The position numbers and the translations under genes were made by a program. Under the pieces are notes generated by a model that was not told the DNA's origin, searched no databases, and saw nothing but the letters and a program-made list of their open reading frames with translations. A stretch of DNA of 64,000 nucleotides from Pseudalkalibacillus sp051842935 (GTDB lineage Bacteria > Bacillota > Bacilli > Bacillales > Fictibacillaceae), in assembly GCF_051842935.1 (NCBI RefSeq), contig NZ_JBPXRR010000001.1, positions 744,001 to 808,000 of the forward strand, given 5' to 3'. Positions 1 through 8,060 of the stretch are shown in pieces; position 1 is the first letter of the stretch, and the number at the start of each line of letters is the position of its first letter.

Positions 1-481
1 TCGTGCGGAAGGTCTGTTCAAGCTGATCCTGATCGATCTCTTCGATTCCGTTCTTAGGATGCTGTTCTGCCGCATTGTTCACGAGGATATCGATTGTACC
101 GAACTCTGCCATGACCTGTTCCACAGCGTTTTCACAAAACGACTGATCTCCGACATCGCCGGCGATGGGCAGACATCGTTGTCCTTCCTCTTCCACTTGT
201 CGCTTCGTTTCATTTGCATCTTCATGTTCATTCAAATACATGATGGCAACGTCCGCACCTTCTTTCGCATAGAGGATTGCGACCGCTTTTCCGATCCCAC
301 TGTCACCACCAGTAATGATAGCCTTTTTACCTTTTAACTTGCCACTGCCTTTATAATAGCTGTCCTCCGTTTGTGGGGTGGGGACCATTTCAGATTCAGT
401 TCCTGGCTGATGGTCCTGGTGCTGAGGTGGTTGTCCAGTCGGTTTTTCTTCATGAGGTGAGAAAAAAACAGGTTGAAACAT
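1..481 (-). CDS. SDR family oxidoreductase, 3' end cut by window edge
   Basis: Short-chain dehydrogenase/reductase of the long N-tail type found among Bacillus general stress proteins. About 160 residues are visible. A Pro/Gln-rich N-terminal tail (MFQPVFFSPHEEKPTGQ...) is followed by the Rossmann glycine motif GGDSGIGKA at about residues 61-69 and the NNAAEQHP segment that corresponds to the NNAG motif. The catalytic YxxxK lies beyond the window. The ATG at 481 is preceded by AAAGGGG. The substrate cannot be told; NAD(P)-dependent reduction or oxidation is the family role. No SigB promoter was recognised upstream, although several Bacillus homologues are stress-induced. Confidence 0.9.
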   Translation of the reverse strand, partial: MFQPVFFSPHEEKPTGQPPQHQDHQPGTESEMVPTPQTEDSYYKGSGKLKGKKAIITGGDSGIGKAVAILYAKEGADVAIMYLNEHEDANETKRQVEEEGQRCLPIAGDVGDQSFCENAVEQVMAEFGTIDILVNNAAEQHPKNGIEEIDQDQLEQTFRT

Positions 482-643
482 CGTATGAATTTCCCCTTTC
501 CTTTTATCAAAATAAGAAGTACAAATTCGTTCCTTATACTATTGCCGTTTTATTCAAATCTAATCACCGACGACTTTATTATGGTTTGAAAGTCCCATAC
601 GTCAGGGAAGGGGATAGTGACAATTGTTAAGGAGGAATGAAAA

Positions 644-2260
644 GTGATCATTGATAACGTTCGACTCTATAGACCAAATAAGGATGATGATCCTGAACAG
701 GTTCATCACATTTTAGTGGAAAACGGAACCATATCTGAAATCAGAAAAGGACGTTCCCCTGAGCAAGGAGACCATGTCTATGATGCTGATCAACGGACGA
801 TCATGACGAGCGTGACAGATTCCCATCTGCATCTTTTGCGTTACGGTCTGATGAAGGTTGAATTGGACTTGAGAGGCGTTCACTCATGGGAAGAGCTGAA
901 AAGGGAAGTACGAGATTATTATCCGTACATGGAAGAACATGATTGGATCATCGGTCGGGGATTGGAAGATGATGATTTTACAGACATGGATCACCCGCTG
1001 ACCGCAAAAGACTTAGAGGAAATCCATCTTCATAAGCCAATGTTCTTCATGCATCGAGATGGACATGAATGTGTCGTCAATGAAACGGTACTGAACAAAT
1101 TGAAAGAGGAAGAAGATTTCTTGGAAATGGTACCTGATCAATTCATTGAAAAAGATGAATATGGAGAATGGAACGGCCGGTTCAAGGATACGGCTGTCCA
1201 TTACATCAAACGTCATTTCCGAGCGAGACCGAAAGACGAAGCGAAAGAAGCGATCGAGGCTGCCATCCCCTATCTGTTAAGAAACGGTATAACTTCTGTC
1301 CATACCGATGACTTGAACTTCATCAAGGAATATTCATTGTTGATGGAGAGCTATCAGGAGCTTGAAAAAGAAGGGAAGCTGCCTGTGGATGTGTTTCTAC
1401 ACTATTACATCTTCCAAAAAGAAGATCTGGAGCATTTCCTTGATGAATTTGAAGTACGCTCAGGTGACGGAAGTGAAAAGGTGAAGGTTGGTGCGATAAA
1501 AATTTTCCTTGACGGAACACAACGCTTGCATACAGCAGCAATGAGAATGCCGTACCATGATAAACCGGATACAGCAGGTGATCTCATCTATTCCCAACAA
1601 GAACTGAACGAGATCGTTCGCCTCGCATCTGAAAATGGCATGCAAGTCGCGATGCACGCACTCGGTGATCGTGCAACGGAGCAGGCAATCGCAGCACTTG
1701 AACAATCGGAAGTCGATGTGGAGAAGCTGAAACACCGCATCATCCACGCGCAGACATTGGGACCAGATTTGCTGGATCGAATGAGAGAGCTGAAACCATA
1801 CATCGAGGTTCAGCCTTCCTTTTTGATGGATGAATATGATGAGAAAGCAGATTGGGTCGGGGAGGAACTCGCTCCTTATTGCGACGCATTCGGTTCGTTG
1901 GAAACAAACAAAATCCCTTATACGCTCAGTTCGGATGCGCCGATTGGTGATCTTAATCCATTTGTATCAGTGTTTGCAGCGGTCAATCGTACCGACCTCA
2001 ACCATCAACCAGAAGGAGGATGGGTCCCGTCGGAGAAATTAACCGTTGATCAATCCTTTGAAGGGTTCACGTATACACCAAGGCTCCTGGAGTTCCAAGA
2101 GAAGTCGAAAGGACGCTTAGAGGAAGGATATCAAGCGGATTTCATACTCATAGATTCACATCCATTACAAGTGGACCCGAAAGAGTTGCATAACATACGA
2201 GTAGAAGAAGTTTGGGTAAAGGGAAATAGAGTGTATTCTCCTGAAGGGGTTGTCAGCTAG
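644..2260 (+). CDS. Amidohydrolase family 3 (YtcJ-like) metal-dependent hydrolase
   Basis: 538-residue cytosolic metallo-hydrolase of the amidohydrolase-3 branch, which contains N-acyl amino acid and exoenzyme-regulating amidohydrolases. Visible parts are the N-terminal beta-sandwich strand (IIDNVRLYRP), the first metal motif DSHLHLL (His61/His63), the IKIFLDGT segment that normally holds the bridging Lys region, MHALGDRA and HRIIHAQ histidine motifs, and SSDAPI with the catalytic Asp. The GTG start at 644 follows AAGGAGGAATGAAAA. It stands alone, divergent from the SDR gene. The substrate is unknown. The family call is firm, any finer function is not. Confidence 0.88.
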   Translation: MIIDNVRLYRPNKDDDPEQVHHILVENGTISEIRKGRSPEQGDHVYDADQRTIMTSVTDSHLHLLRYGLMKVELDLRGVHSWEELKREVRDYYPYMEEHDWIIGRGLEDDDFTDMDHPLTAKDLEEIHLHKPMFFMHRDGHECVVNETVLNKLKEEEDFLEMVPDQFIEKDEYGEWNGRFKDTAVHYIKRHFRARPKDEAKEAIEAAIPYLLRNGITSVHTDDLNFIKEYSLLMESYQELEKEGKLPVDVFLHYYIFQKEDLEHFLDEFEVRSGDGSEKVKVGAIKIFLDGTQRLHTAAMRMPYHDKPDTAGDLIYSQQELNEIVRLASENGMQVAMHALGDRATEQAIAALEQSEVDVEKLKHRIIHAQTLGPDLLDRMRELKPYIEVQPSFLMDEYDEKADWVGEELAPYCDAFGSLETNKIPYTLSSDAPIGDLNPFVSVFAAVNRTDLNHQPEGGWVPSEKLTVDQSFEGFTYTPRLLEFQEKSKGRLEEGYQADFILIDSHPLQVDPKELHNIRVEEVWVKGNRVYSPEGVVS

Positions 2261-2290
2261 CTCTGTAACACGGAATGTTTTCGTTTCTGT

Positions 2291-2296
2291 TATAAT
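2291..2296 (+). promoter_or_regulatory. Extended -10 promoter for the histidine kinase/ATP-grasp pair
   Basis: TGTTATAAT is a perfect extended -10 (TGnTATAAT) 34 bp before the kinase start. No good -35 hexamer stands 17 bp upstream, which is common for extended -10 promoters. Confidence 0.55.
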
Positions 2297-2329
2297 GGCA
2301 GTATTAGTGGCATTGAGGGAGATTAAGGG

Positions 2330-3505
2330 ATGAAAATGAAAATCGAATTGACCAATGACGAAACCAAACAATTGATCGACCTATTCGACCATTATCATGA
2401 CACTATTCTGTCAGAATGGCTTAAGGTCGCCTCGATTTCAGAGGATGATCCTTACCGCGATGAAGTTACGGTCAACGGTGGGCATACCATCCGTTTGATC
2501 GTAGCATACATAAGTAATCCAGAAACGGATTTGATCGTCCAGCTGACAAAGAAGATTGCCCGTGAGAGAGTAGAAGCCAATGTCGGGATAGGTGAATTCA
2601 TCTCGAACATCAACCTGGGCCGCTCCATCATCTACCGTGTATTTAGCAAAATAAATATTTCGGAAAGCTATCAGATGAAGTATCTACTGGTAGTGAATGA
2701 TTTCTTTGATCTATATATGTTTCATGCAATTACAGAGTATACGAATGTGAAAGACTCCATCATCCAAAACAAGAATCTGTTCATTCAAGAAATGCACAGT
2801 GATCGTCTATCGATTCTTGGCCAGGTTGCAGCCAGCTTCGCGCATGAATTCAGGAACCCGCTCACTTCAATCAAAGGCTTCATCCAAATGATTGAAAAAG
2901 AGGCAAAGCCGGAAACCGGAACTTACTTCAACATCATCAAACAAGAATTAGAAAGTTTGGAAGCTAAGATTACCCAATTCCTGTATTTATCCAAAATGAA
3001 AGGTTTGGACGATGAGTCTGAAATCTTTCCTATTGATCATGTCGTCAGAAGGATGCTGGAATTCCTCTACCCGAGGTTCTTGGATGAAAACATCAATGTC
3101 TATCATGAATTGGAAAAGGATTTGTACATGTTCGGGGTAGAAGAGCAGATGAAACAAGTGCTTCTCAACATTCTTAATAATGCAGTGGAAGAGCTATCGA
3201 ACATGGACAAAGACCGTATGGTGAACGTCAAACTATTCGAACATGATGGTTTTATCCATCTGAACATCTCTAATAATGGTCCGATCATTCCAGAACATTT
3301 ATTAGAGGATATTTTCGAACCTTTCATCTCTACTAAACAGCTCGGAACAGGATTAGGTCTATCTGTTTGTAAACAGATTGTTGAAAAGCATAAAGGTAGC
3401 ATCCAAGTTCACTCGACTGAAGACGAGACAACCTTCCTGATGTCATTTCCGATTGCATCTATGAAAGGAGACCAACATGACAACGATACATTACAACGCC
3501 AGTGA
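2330..3505 (+). CDS. Soluble sensor histidine kinase (HisK_N type)
   Basis: 391-residue histidine kinase without membrane segments. Residues 1-145 form a helical N-terminal sensor region like that of Bacillus sporulation kinases (HisK_N family). The H-box AHEFRNPLTSIKGF holds the phospho-acceptor His172. The N-box (NILNNAVEEL), the F region and the G-box GTGLGLSVCKQI give a complete HATPase. There is no response regulator next to it, so it is an orphan kinase, which in Bacillus often feeds the Spo0F/Spo0A phosphorelay; that role is inference. The start at 2330 follows GAGGGAGA. The last 29 bases overlap the next gene. Confidence 0.9.
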   Translation: MKMKIELTNDETKQLIDLFDHYHDTILSEWLKVASISEDDPYRDEVTVNGGHTIRLIVAYISNPETDLIVQLTKKIARERVEANVGIGEFISNINLGRSIIYRVFSKINISESYQMKYLLVVNDFFDLYMFHAITEYTNVKDSIIQNKNLFIQEMHSDRLSILGQVAASFAHEFRNPLTSIKGFIQMIEKEAKPETGTYFNIIKQELESLEAKITQFLYLSKMKGLDDESEIFPIDHVVRRMLEFLYPRFLDENINVYHELEKDLYMFGVEEQMKQVLLNILNNAVEELSNMDKDRMVNVKLFEHDGFIHLNISNNGPIIPEHLLEDIFEPFISTKQLGTGLGLSVCKQIVEKHKGSIQVHSTEDETTFLMSFPIASMKGDQHDNDTLQRQ

Positions 3506-4736
3506 TTTGAAAAAAGCGATTGAGGAAGATCCGGTTTTCAGCGAAAAGAGACCTGTTTTGATTTGCAATTCACATATCACCGGGTTAGCCGTCTCAAGGG
3601 GATTAGGTCGTAAAGGGATTCCTGTCATTGCGCTTGACCGGGAAGATCGAGGGCTTGCCTTTTCCTCAAAGTACGTCACCCAAAGAGGAATCTGTCCGAA
3701 TCCAGTTGTAGCGGAAAAAGCGTTCATACAATATTTGATGGACATCGGACCTGCTTTTGAGAAAAAGTGTGTGTTGATTCCTTCAATGGATGAATGGGCA
3801 CTCTCTCTTGCAAAATATGCAGACCAATTGTCTGAGTATTATATTTGGCCATTCTCAAAATACGAAACGATTGAACAAATCCTCGATAAATCACAGCTTT
3901 ACCAAAGAGCGAAAGAACTGAATATCCCTGTACCAAGCTACAAAAAACTGACAGAGGAAAATGAAGCGTCCCTACCGGGGGATATCGGTTTCCCAATGGT
4001 ATTGAAGCCAATAAATAAACGGGCTTTTTATGATGCTTTTCAGGAAGGATTGTTCATTGCATCGAATCGTGATGAGTATGAAGAAATGACCGGAAAAGCA
4101 AAACAAGCTGGACTTGAGTTGATTGCCCAGGAATATGTGGATGTCGACCGAGACGGTTATGTGACGATTGTCATCTATATGGACGGTGAACAGACACTGA
4201 GAGGTGCACTCGCGGGACAAAGATTGGAAATTTATCCACCACGTTCCGGAACGACTTGTCTCGTTCAATCAATCGAGGCTCCTGAACTGACGGAAAGAGC
4301 GGTCTCTGTATTAAAGGAATTTTCTTATGAAGGAATTGCAGAATGCGAATTCCTATATGACCAGAAGGATGGAGAATACAAGCTCCTTGATATCAACACG
4401 AGACCTTGGAAGTGGATCGGACTTCCGATCCATTGTGGAGTGAACTTGCCGCATCTCCTTTATTCTGCTGTGAACGGTGAACCATACTCCCAACTTGAAC
4501 CGACAGTCGGTGTCAAATGGATTTATACGAACGACTACAAGAAACTGAAAGCAAACAATGAAGGGCTATTTGAAGGAGACATTTTAAGTAAAGAGGAATG
4601 GCTTGAGATCCTTCAGAACAAAACGGACGGTAGTAAGCTCATCACTACGGCGGTCGAATCGCTAGATGACCCGGAACCAGCTTATCGACAATTGCAAAAC
4701 TCGTTTTCGAAACGGACCTATTATTGTCCTTGTTAA
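3477..4736 (+). CDS. ATP-grasp carboxylate-amine ligase-like protein
   Basis: 419-residue ATP-grasp enzyme. The N-terminal part (VLICNSHITGLAVSRGLG) is the pre-ATP-grasp Rossmann-like region. The ATP-grasp body has FPMVLKPINKRAF with the nucleotide-binding Lys, then QEYVDVDRDGYV, and the metal-binding end ECEFLYDQ followed by LLDINTRPWKW. Such proteins join a carboxylate to an amine using ATP; D-aspartate ligases and peptide ligases are relatives. The substrate is unknown. The gene begins inside the kinase gene in another frame, with AAAGGAG eight bases ahead of ATG, so translation of the two is probably coupled. It ends in a strong terminator. Confidence 0.82.
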   Translation: MTTIHYNASDLKKAIEEDPVFSEKRPVLICNSHITGLAVSRGLGRKGIPVIALDREDRGLAFSSKYVTQRGICPNPVVAEKAFIQYLMDIGPAFEKKCVLIPSMDEWALSLAKYADQLSEYYIWPFSKYETIEQILDKSQLYQRAKELNIPVPSYKKLTEENEASLPGDIGFPMVLKPINKRAFYDAFQEGLFIASNRDEYEEMTGKAKQAGLELIAQEYVDVDRDGYVTIVIYMDGEQTLRGALAGQRLEIYPPRSGTTCLVQSIEAPELTERAVSVLKEFSYEGIAECEFLYDQKDGEYKLLDINTRPWKWIGLPIHCGVNLPHLLYSAVNGEPYSQLEPTVGVKWIYTNDYKKLKANNEGLFEGDILSKEEWLEILQNKTDGSKLITTAVESLDDPEPAYRQLQNSFSKRTYYCPC

Positions 4737-4750
4737 TAGCTAGAATTGAG

Positions 4751-4801
4751 CTGAGGATTCACTTGAGTGTCATACACTTGAGCGGATCCTCAGTTTTTTT
4801 A
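4751..4801 (+). terminator. Rho-independent terminator after ATP-grasp gene
   Basis: CTGAGGAT pairs with ATCCTCAG around an extended inner stem closing on GTGTcatACAC, followed by a run of seven T. Confidence 0.85.
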
Positions 4802-5021
4802 TGTCGTGAAAAAATATAAAAGTTATAGATCACCCTAAAAAGCGATTTGTCTGAAGCTCCTGTTAAAAACCATTCCATTTATAAACAAGATAAAGGCAGC
4901 TTCTCTCAGCAGAATCCACTGGAATCATCGAGTTGCTTTCAGCAGTCTTCCGCTCTTTCAAATACAATCGATTGTACCGCGGAATAACAGGAAAGCATGC
5001 TTTCTGAACAGGTGGAAACCG

Positions 5022-5504
5022 GTGGAAAGTTTCGAAAAGATATTGAACCAGTATGAACCGCTTATCAAAAAGACGATTAAACGATTCCATTATGTCGACG
5101 TTTATGATGAACTTTTTCAAATCGGAAGTATTGCACTATGGGAAGCTTATGAAAGATACGACTCAGACAAAGGGCATTTTCCTTCGTACGCCCGTTCTTA
5201 TATCACTGGTAGAATCCTGCAAAGGTTGAACCAATCATACTTCGTTACTACAGAAGCTTCAGATCAACTTCTCGATACGATCTTAGGATATGAAGTGCCT
5301 TTTCTGGAATCTATGATTGTTGAGGAGTACATGAAAAACTTGTCCGCAAGGGAGCGGCTGTATGTGAAGTTCGTACTGATTCATCAGGGGAGTCAGAAAG
5401 AGTTGGCAAAAAGGGAAGGGGTCTCATATGAAACCGTCCGTTCTTGGAGAAAGACCGCACTTGCTAAATTAAGGATAAAAGGGCATGCAATGAACAACAT
5501 ATGA
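5022..5504 (+). CDS. Small sigma-70 family RNA polymerase sigma factor
   Basis: 160-residue sigma factor. Region 2 is visible at residues 10-75 (YDELFQIGSIALWEAYERYD, then SYITGRILQRL) and region 4 at about 105-155, with a helix-turn-helix QKELAKREGVSYETVRSWRK. Regions 1 and 3 are missing, as in ECF-like and YvrI/SigO-like factors. GTG at 5022 is chosen because AGGTGG stands six bases before it. No anti-sigma gene is adjacent. Its targets are unknown; the DUF1659/DUF2922/YvrJ trio 9 kb away is a candidate only because YvrJ is a neighbour of a small sigma factor in B. subtilis. Confidence 0.85.
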   Translation: MESFEKILNQYEPLIKKTIKRFHYVDVYDELFQIGSIALWEAYERYDSDKGHFPSYARSYITGRILQRLNQSYFVTTEASDQLLDTILGYEVPFLESMIVEEYMKNLSARERLYVKFVLIHQGSQKELAKREGVSYETVRSWRKTALAKLRIKGHAMNNI

Positions 5505-5546
5505 AAAAGGGCAGCGACCCTTCATGTGATAGAGGGGTCAACTGCC
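5505..5546 (-). terminator. Terminator for the 43-aa gene on the minus strand
   Basis: GGCAGttGACCCC pairs with GGGTCgCTGCC on the minus strand and is followed by CTTTTTC. It lies in the convergent gap after the sigma factor gene and may serve both. Confidence 0.7.
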
Positions 5547-5557
5547 TTCCGTGTTTC

Positions 5558-5689
5558 TTACAAATGATCCGTTTTCTTCGAATATTGTCTTGAGCCTTTT
5601 TTGATATTGGCATCCTGCATTTCATTTTTCATTTCTTGCCGTGCTTGGTTATCCACTTTCTTCTTGTCGTTATCTTTCGTGTTCGACAT
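5558..5689 (-). CDS. Small hydrophilic protein of 43 residues
   Basis: MSNTKDNDKKKVDNQARQEM begins a lysine-, glutamine- and asparagine-rich 43-residue protein ending YSKKTDHL. AAGGAGGG precedes the ATG at the right distance and a terminator follows, so the gene looks real. Its composition is that of small Bacillus-specific spore or stress proteins (a DUF3941-like look), but no function can be assigned. A perfect 23-bp inverted repeat reaches into its ribosome binding site. Confidence 0.72.
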   Translation of the reverse strand: MSNTKDNDKKKVDNQARQEMKNEMQDANIKKGSRQYSKKTDHL

Positions 5690-5701
5690 CCGAATCCCTC
5701 C

Positions 5702-5724
5702 TTAACGTTTAATCTAAACGTTAA
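5702..5724. repeat. Perfect 23-bp palindrome overlapping a ribosome binding site
   Basis: Arms TTAACGTTTA and TAAACGTTAA, ten bases each and perfectly complementary, surround three bases. The element lies between the stop of the DegV gene and the start of the 43-aa gene, and its edge shares bases with the AAGGAGG of the latter. It could be an operator or an RNA hairpin that controls translation. Confidence 0.7.
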
Positions 5725-5733
5725 GAGCAGGAA

Positions 5734-6603
5734 TTATTCTGAGTCGACAGCTGAATCCAGGAAGTAGACGGCCAGTGTTCCTGGTCCGGCATGGGCTCCG
5801 ATTGCACAACCGATCGTATTGACCATGACATTTTTGACTTTCAATTGGTCTTCGATCATATCTTTCAACTCATTTGCACGGTTCAGATCATCCGCATGAG
5901 AAATCGCGACGATTTGATTTTCAAATTCACTGCCGCGTTCTTGAATCAGTTCCATCAATCTTCCAAGTACCTTTTTGCTGCCTCTTACTTTTTCAAGAGG
6001 GAAGAGCTTTCCTTCCTCCATATGGAGGACAGGCTTGATTTTTAACAAACCGCCAACAAACCCTGAAGCTTTGGAGACTCGTCCACCACGAACAAGGTAT
6101 TCCAAATCATCTACTGTAAAAATGTGTTGTATTTTGTCGATGAGGGTATGTGTGAAAGAGACGAGACCATTCAAGTCTGTCGTTCCTTCTTCAATTTTAC
6201 GAGCGATGTAATAACCGATCAGTCCATATCCGAGTGATGCACTTTTTGAATCGATGATCTCCAGGTTCGGTTCGATTCCTTCTTCTACAAGTTGATCTCG
6301 GACAAGACATGCGGTCTGATATGTACCTGATAATCCAGAAGACAGGGTTAGATAAAGGGCTGGTTGATTGTTCTCCGCCAATTTTTGAAACATTTCCTTC
6401 ATACGGTCAGGTGGTACCTGCGACGTTTTCGGAACAGCTCCATCTCTCATCATCGTATAAAGAGAAGAAGGCTGAATTGTTTCTTTGTCATAATATTCTT
6501 CCTCATTCACATGCACGACCAGTGGGAGGACTTCAATCTTATGTTCGTCGATAATATGCTGAGGCAGGTCACAGCCTGTATCCACAATTAGTTGAATAGA
6601 CAT
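5734..6603 (-). CDS. yitS: DegV family fatty-acid-binding protein, YitS-like
   Basis: 289-residue DegV protein. DegV (FakB-type) proteins hold a fatty acid for phosphorylation by the kinase FakA. Typical motifs are DTGCDLP at the N-terminus, the ligand-proximal PKTSQVPP, SSGLSGTYQTA, and LVRGGRVSK. GAGGTG precedes the ATG. It is divergent from a yitT homologue, just as yitS and yitT are neighbours in B. subtilis, which supports the symbol. No FakA gene lies in this window. A second DegV gene lies at 38.6 kb. Confidence 0.88.
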   Translation of the reverse strand: MSIQLIVDTGCDLPQHIIDEHKIEVLPLVVHVNEEEYYDKETIQPSSLYTMMRDGAVPKTSQVPPDRMKEMFQKLAENNQPALYLTLSSGLSGTYQTACLVRDQLVEEGIEPNLEIIDSKSASLGYGLIGYYIARKIEEGTTDLNGLVSFTHTLIDKIQHIFTVDDLEYLVRGGRVSKASGFVGGLLKIKPVLHMEEGKLFPLEKVRGSKKVLGRLMELIQERGSEFENQIVAISHADDLNRANELKDMIEDQLKVKNVMVNTIGCAIGAHAGPGTLAVYFLDSAVDSE

Positions 6604-6696
6604 AGTTACACCTCACAAAATAATTACAATTTCATCACTTTTCTTTAAGTGTAGCTTTGTAAAATGTAAAAAGCAATGGATTGTTTATAAAATGCA

Positions 6697-6726
6697 TTGA
6701 CAAAGGGAAAGGATATTTGTTAAAAA
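6697..6726 (+). promoter_or_regulatory. SigA-type promoter for yitT
   Basis: TTGACA at 6697-6702 with a TAAAAA-like -10 after 18 bases, 40 bp ahead of the yitT start. The -35 is perfect and the -10 weak. Confidence 0.5.
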
Positions 6727-6765
6727 TAGAACGTTCTACTTGGAGATGAAAGAAGGGATTCATAT

Positions 6766-7608
6766 ATGGCAGTTATATCCGAATTGAAAAAAATTACAAT
6801 TATCCTGCTCGGAGCAGTGCTCGGCGCTGTTTCTTTGAACTACTTTTTGATACCCGCGAATGTATACGCAAGTGGGTTCACAGGTATTGCCCAGTTGCTG
6901 GCGAGTGTTCTGAAAGAAACACCGATTCCTGCATCGACCGGTATTCTATTGTTCATACTTAATATTCCTGTTGCTATACTTGGATGGCTCAAGGTCGGGA
7001 AATCATTCACAATATACAGCTTTTTCAGTGTTGCAGCGACAACATTCTTTTTGGAAGTCATTCCGATTAAAGTCATTTCTGAAGATATCCTTCTGAATGC
7101 AGTGTTCGGAGGTGTCATTGCTGCAATCGGTATTGGGTTCACGCTTAAATGGGGTGCATCGACAGGTGGTATGGATATCGTAGCGATGGTGTTATCAAGA
7201 TTGAAGGACCGTCCAATCGGCATCTATTTCTTCACTTTGAATGCATTCATCATTTTGACTGCAGGTCTTTTATACGGTTGGGAAAAGTCATTATACACAC
7301 TCGTAACGTTGTACGTCACTTCCCGTATCATTGATGTCATCCATACCCGTCACGAAAAGCTGACAGCAATGATCATTACGAAAAAAGGTAAGGAACTTCA
7401 ACAAGCGATTCATGAGAAAATGATCAGAGGGATTACGAAGATCCCAGCCAAAGGCGGATTTACGGATGAAGAAAAGGAATTGTTGATCATCGTCGTTACA
7501 CGCTATGAATTGTATGATCTCGAACATACGATCAAGGAAGTCGATCCACATGCCTTTACGAACATCGTCAACACGACAGGAATCTTCGGGTTCTTCAGAC
7601 AGGATTAG
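6766..7608 (+). CDS. yitT: YitT family membrane protein
   Basis: 280-residue integral membrane protein of the YitT/YpjC family. The first 185 residues carry five or six hydrophobic segments (IILLGAVLGAVSLNYFLIPANVY opens the series) and the glycine-rich WGASTGGMDIVAMVLSR typical of the family. Residues 200-280 form the soluble DUF2179 domain ending in NIVNTTGIFGFF. Transport or sensing has been proposed for the family but the function is not known. GGAGATGAAAGAAGGG precedes the ATG. Confidence 0.9.
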   Translation: MAVISELKKITIILLGAVLGAVSLNYFLIPANVYASGFTGIAQLLASVLKETPIPASTGILLFILNIPVAILGWLKVGKSFTIYSFFSVAATTFFLEVIPIKVISEDILLNAVFGGVIAAIGIGFTLKWGASTGGMDIVAMVLSRLKDRPIGIYFFTLNAFIILTAGLLYGWEKSLYTLVTLYVTSRIIDVIHTRHEKLTAMIITKKGKELQQAIHEKMIRGITKIPAKGGFTDEEKELLIIVVTRYELYDLEHTIKEVDPHAFTNIVNTTGIFGFFRQD

Positions 7609-7610
7609 AA

Positions 7611-7678
7611 TATTGATTTCTTTCGAAATGGCTCGCTGTTCCCGCAGGAGTGTTGCAAATTTCGTTGCGAAATCAATA
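7611..7678. repeat. Miniature hairpin repeat with CCCGCAGGAGT core
   Basis: TATTGATTTC at the left and GAAATCAATA at the right are exact inverted repeats; a second pair (CGAAAT, ATTTCG) lies inside. The core TCGCTGTTCCCGCAGGAGT resembles the intergenic repeat common in Bacillaceae, of which another short copy lies at 42043. Confidence 0.6.
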
Positions 7679-7696
7679 ATATAAAACCTAAAGATA

Positions 7697-7733
7697 AAAG
7701 GGGTTGCCCAATTCAGTTGGGTAACCCCTTTTT
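7697..7733. terminator. Bidirectional terminator between yitT and the NifU-N gene
   Basis: AAAAGGGGTT and AACCCCTTTT form the stem with CCCAA/TTGGG inside; T runs exist on both strands, serving convergent genes. Confidence 0.85.
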
Positions 7734-7735
7734 AC

Positions 7736-7999
7736 TTACGCGTATGAATTCTCAAATACTTCCTGTACTTTCGGAACAATGCTGTCCCAATCGCCATCCA
7801 TCGTTTTGTTAATCGTTATGAAATCCTGGAATCCGAAAATAGATTCAACTCCATCAATACCAAGTAGAGCTGAAGCCACCTCATCGTCTGGATTATCTCC
7901 TTGTTTATAGGAGAGGCGTCCCTCGAATAAAGCTTTATTCGCTGAGAACTTCAGTGCATTTGGGTTAGGTGTTCGATCGATAGTAAATTCTACTGCCAT
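7736..7999 (-). CDS. NifU N-terminal domain (Nfu_N) protein
   Basis: 87-residue single-domain protein of the Nfu N-terminal family: TIDRTPNPNALKF near the start, LLGIDGVESIFGFQDFITI in the middle. In larger proteins this domain sits before the iron-sulfur scaffold NifU domain; here it stands alone, so it may assist Fe-S assembly without the CxxC scaffold. The ATG at 7999 is preferred over an upstream ATG at 8032 because AAAGGAG stands just before it and the domain begins there. Confidence 0.85.
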   Translation of the reverse strand: MAVEFTIDRTPNPNALKFSANKALFEGRLSYKQGDNPDDEVASALLGIDGVESIFGFQDFITINKTMDGDWDSIVPKVQEVFENSYA

Positions 8000-8060
8000 G
8001 TATAACCATTCTCCTTTCATACTTTCTTTCATTGTATCAAACTTGCATAACCAGCGTCAG

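Noticed and set aside
59..337. Forward frame opposite the SDR gene
   Set aside because: Lies antisense to a clear Rossmann-domain protein and has no binding site.
373..630. Forward frame covering the SDR promoter region
   Set aside because: Overlaps the real SDR start on the other strand and shows no protein family features.
7030..7223. Antisense frame within yitT (127 codons in full)
   Set aside because: It lies fully within yitT and is explained by codon structure of the real gene.
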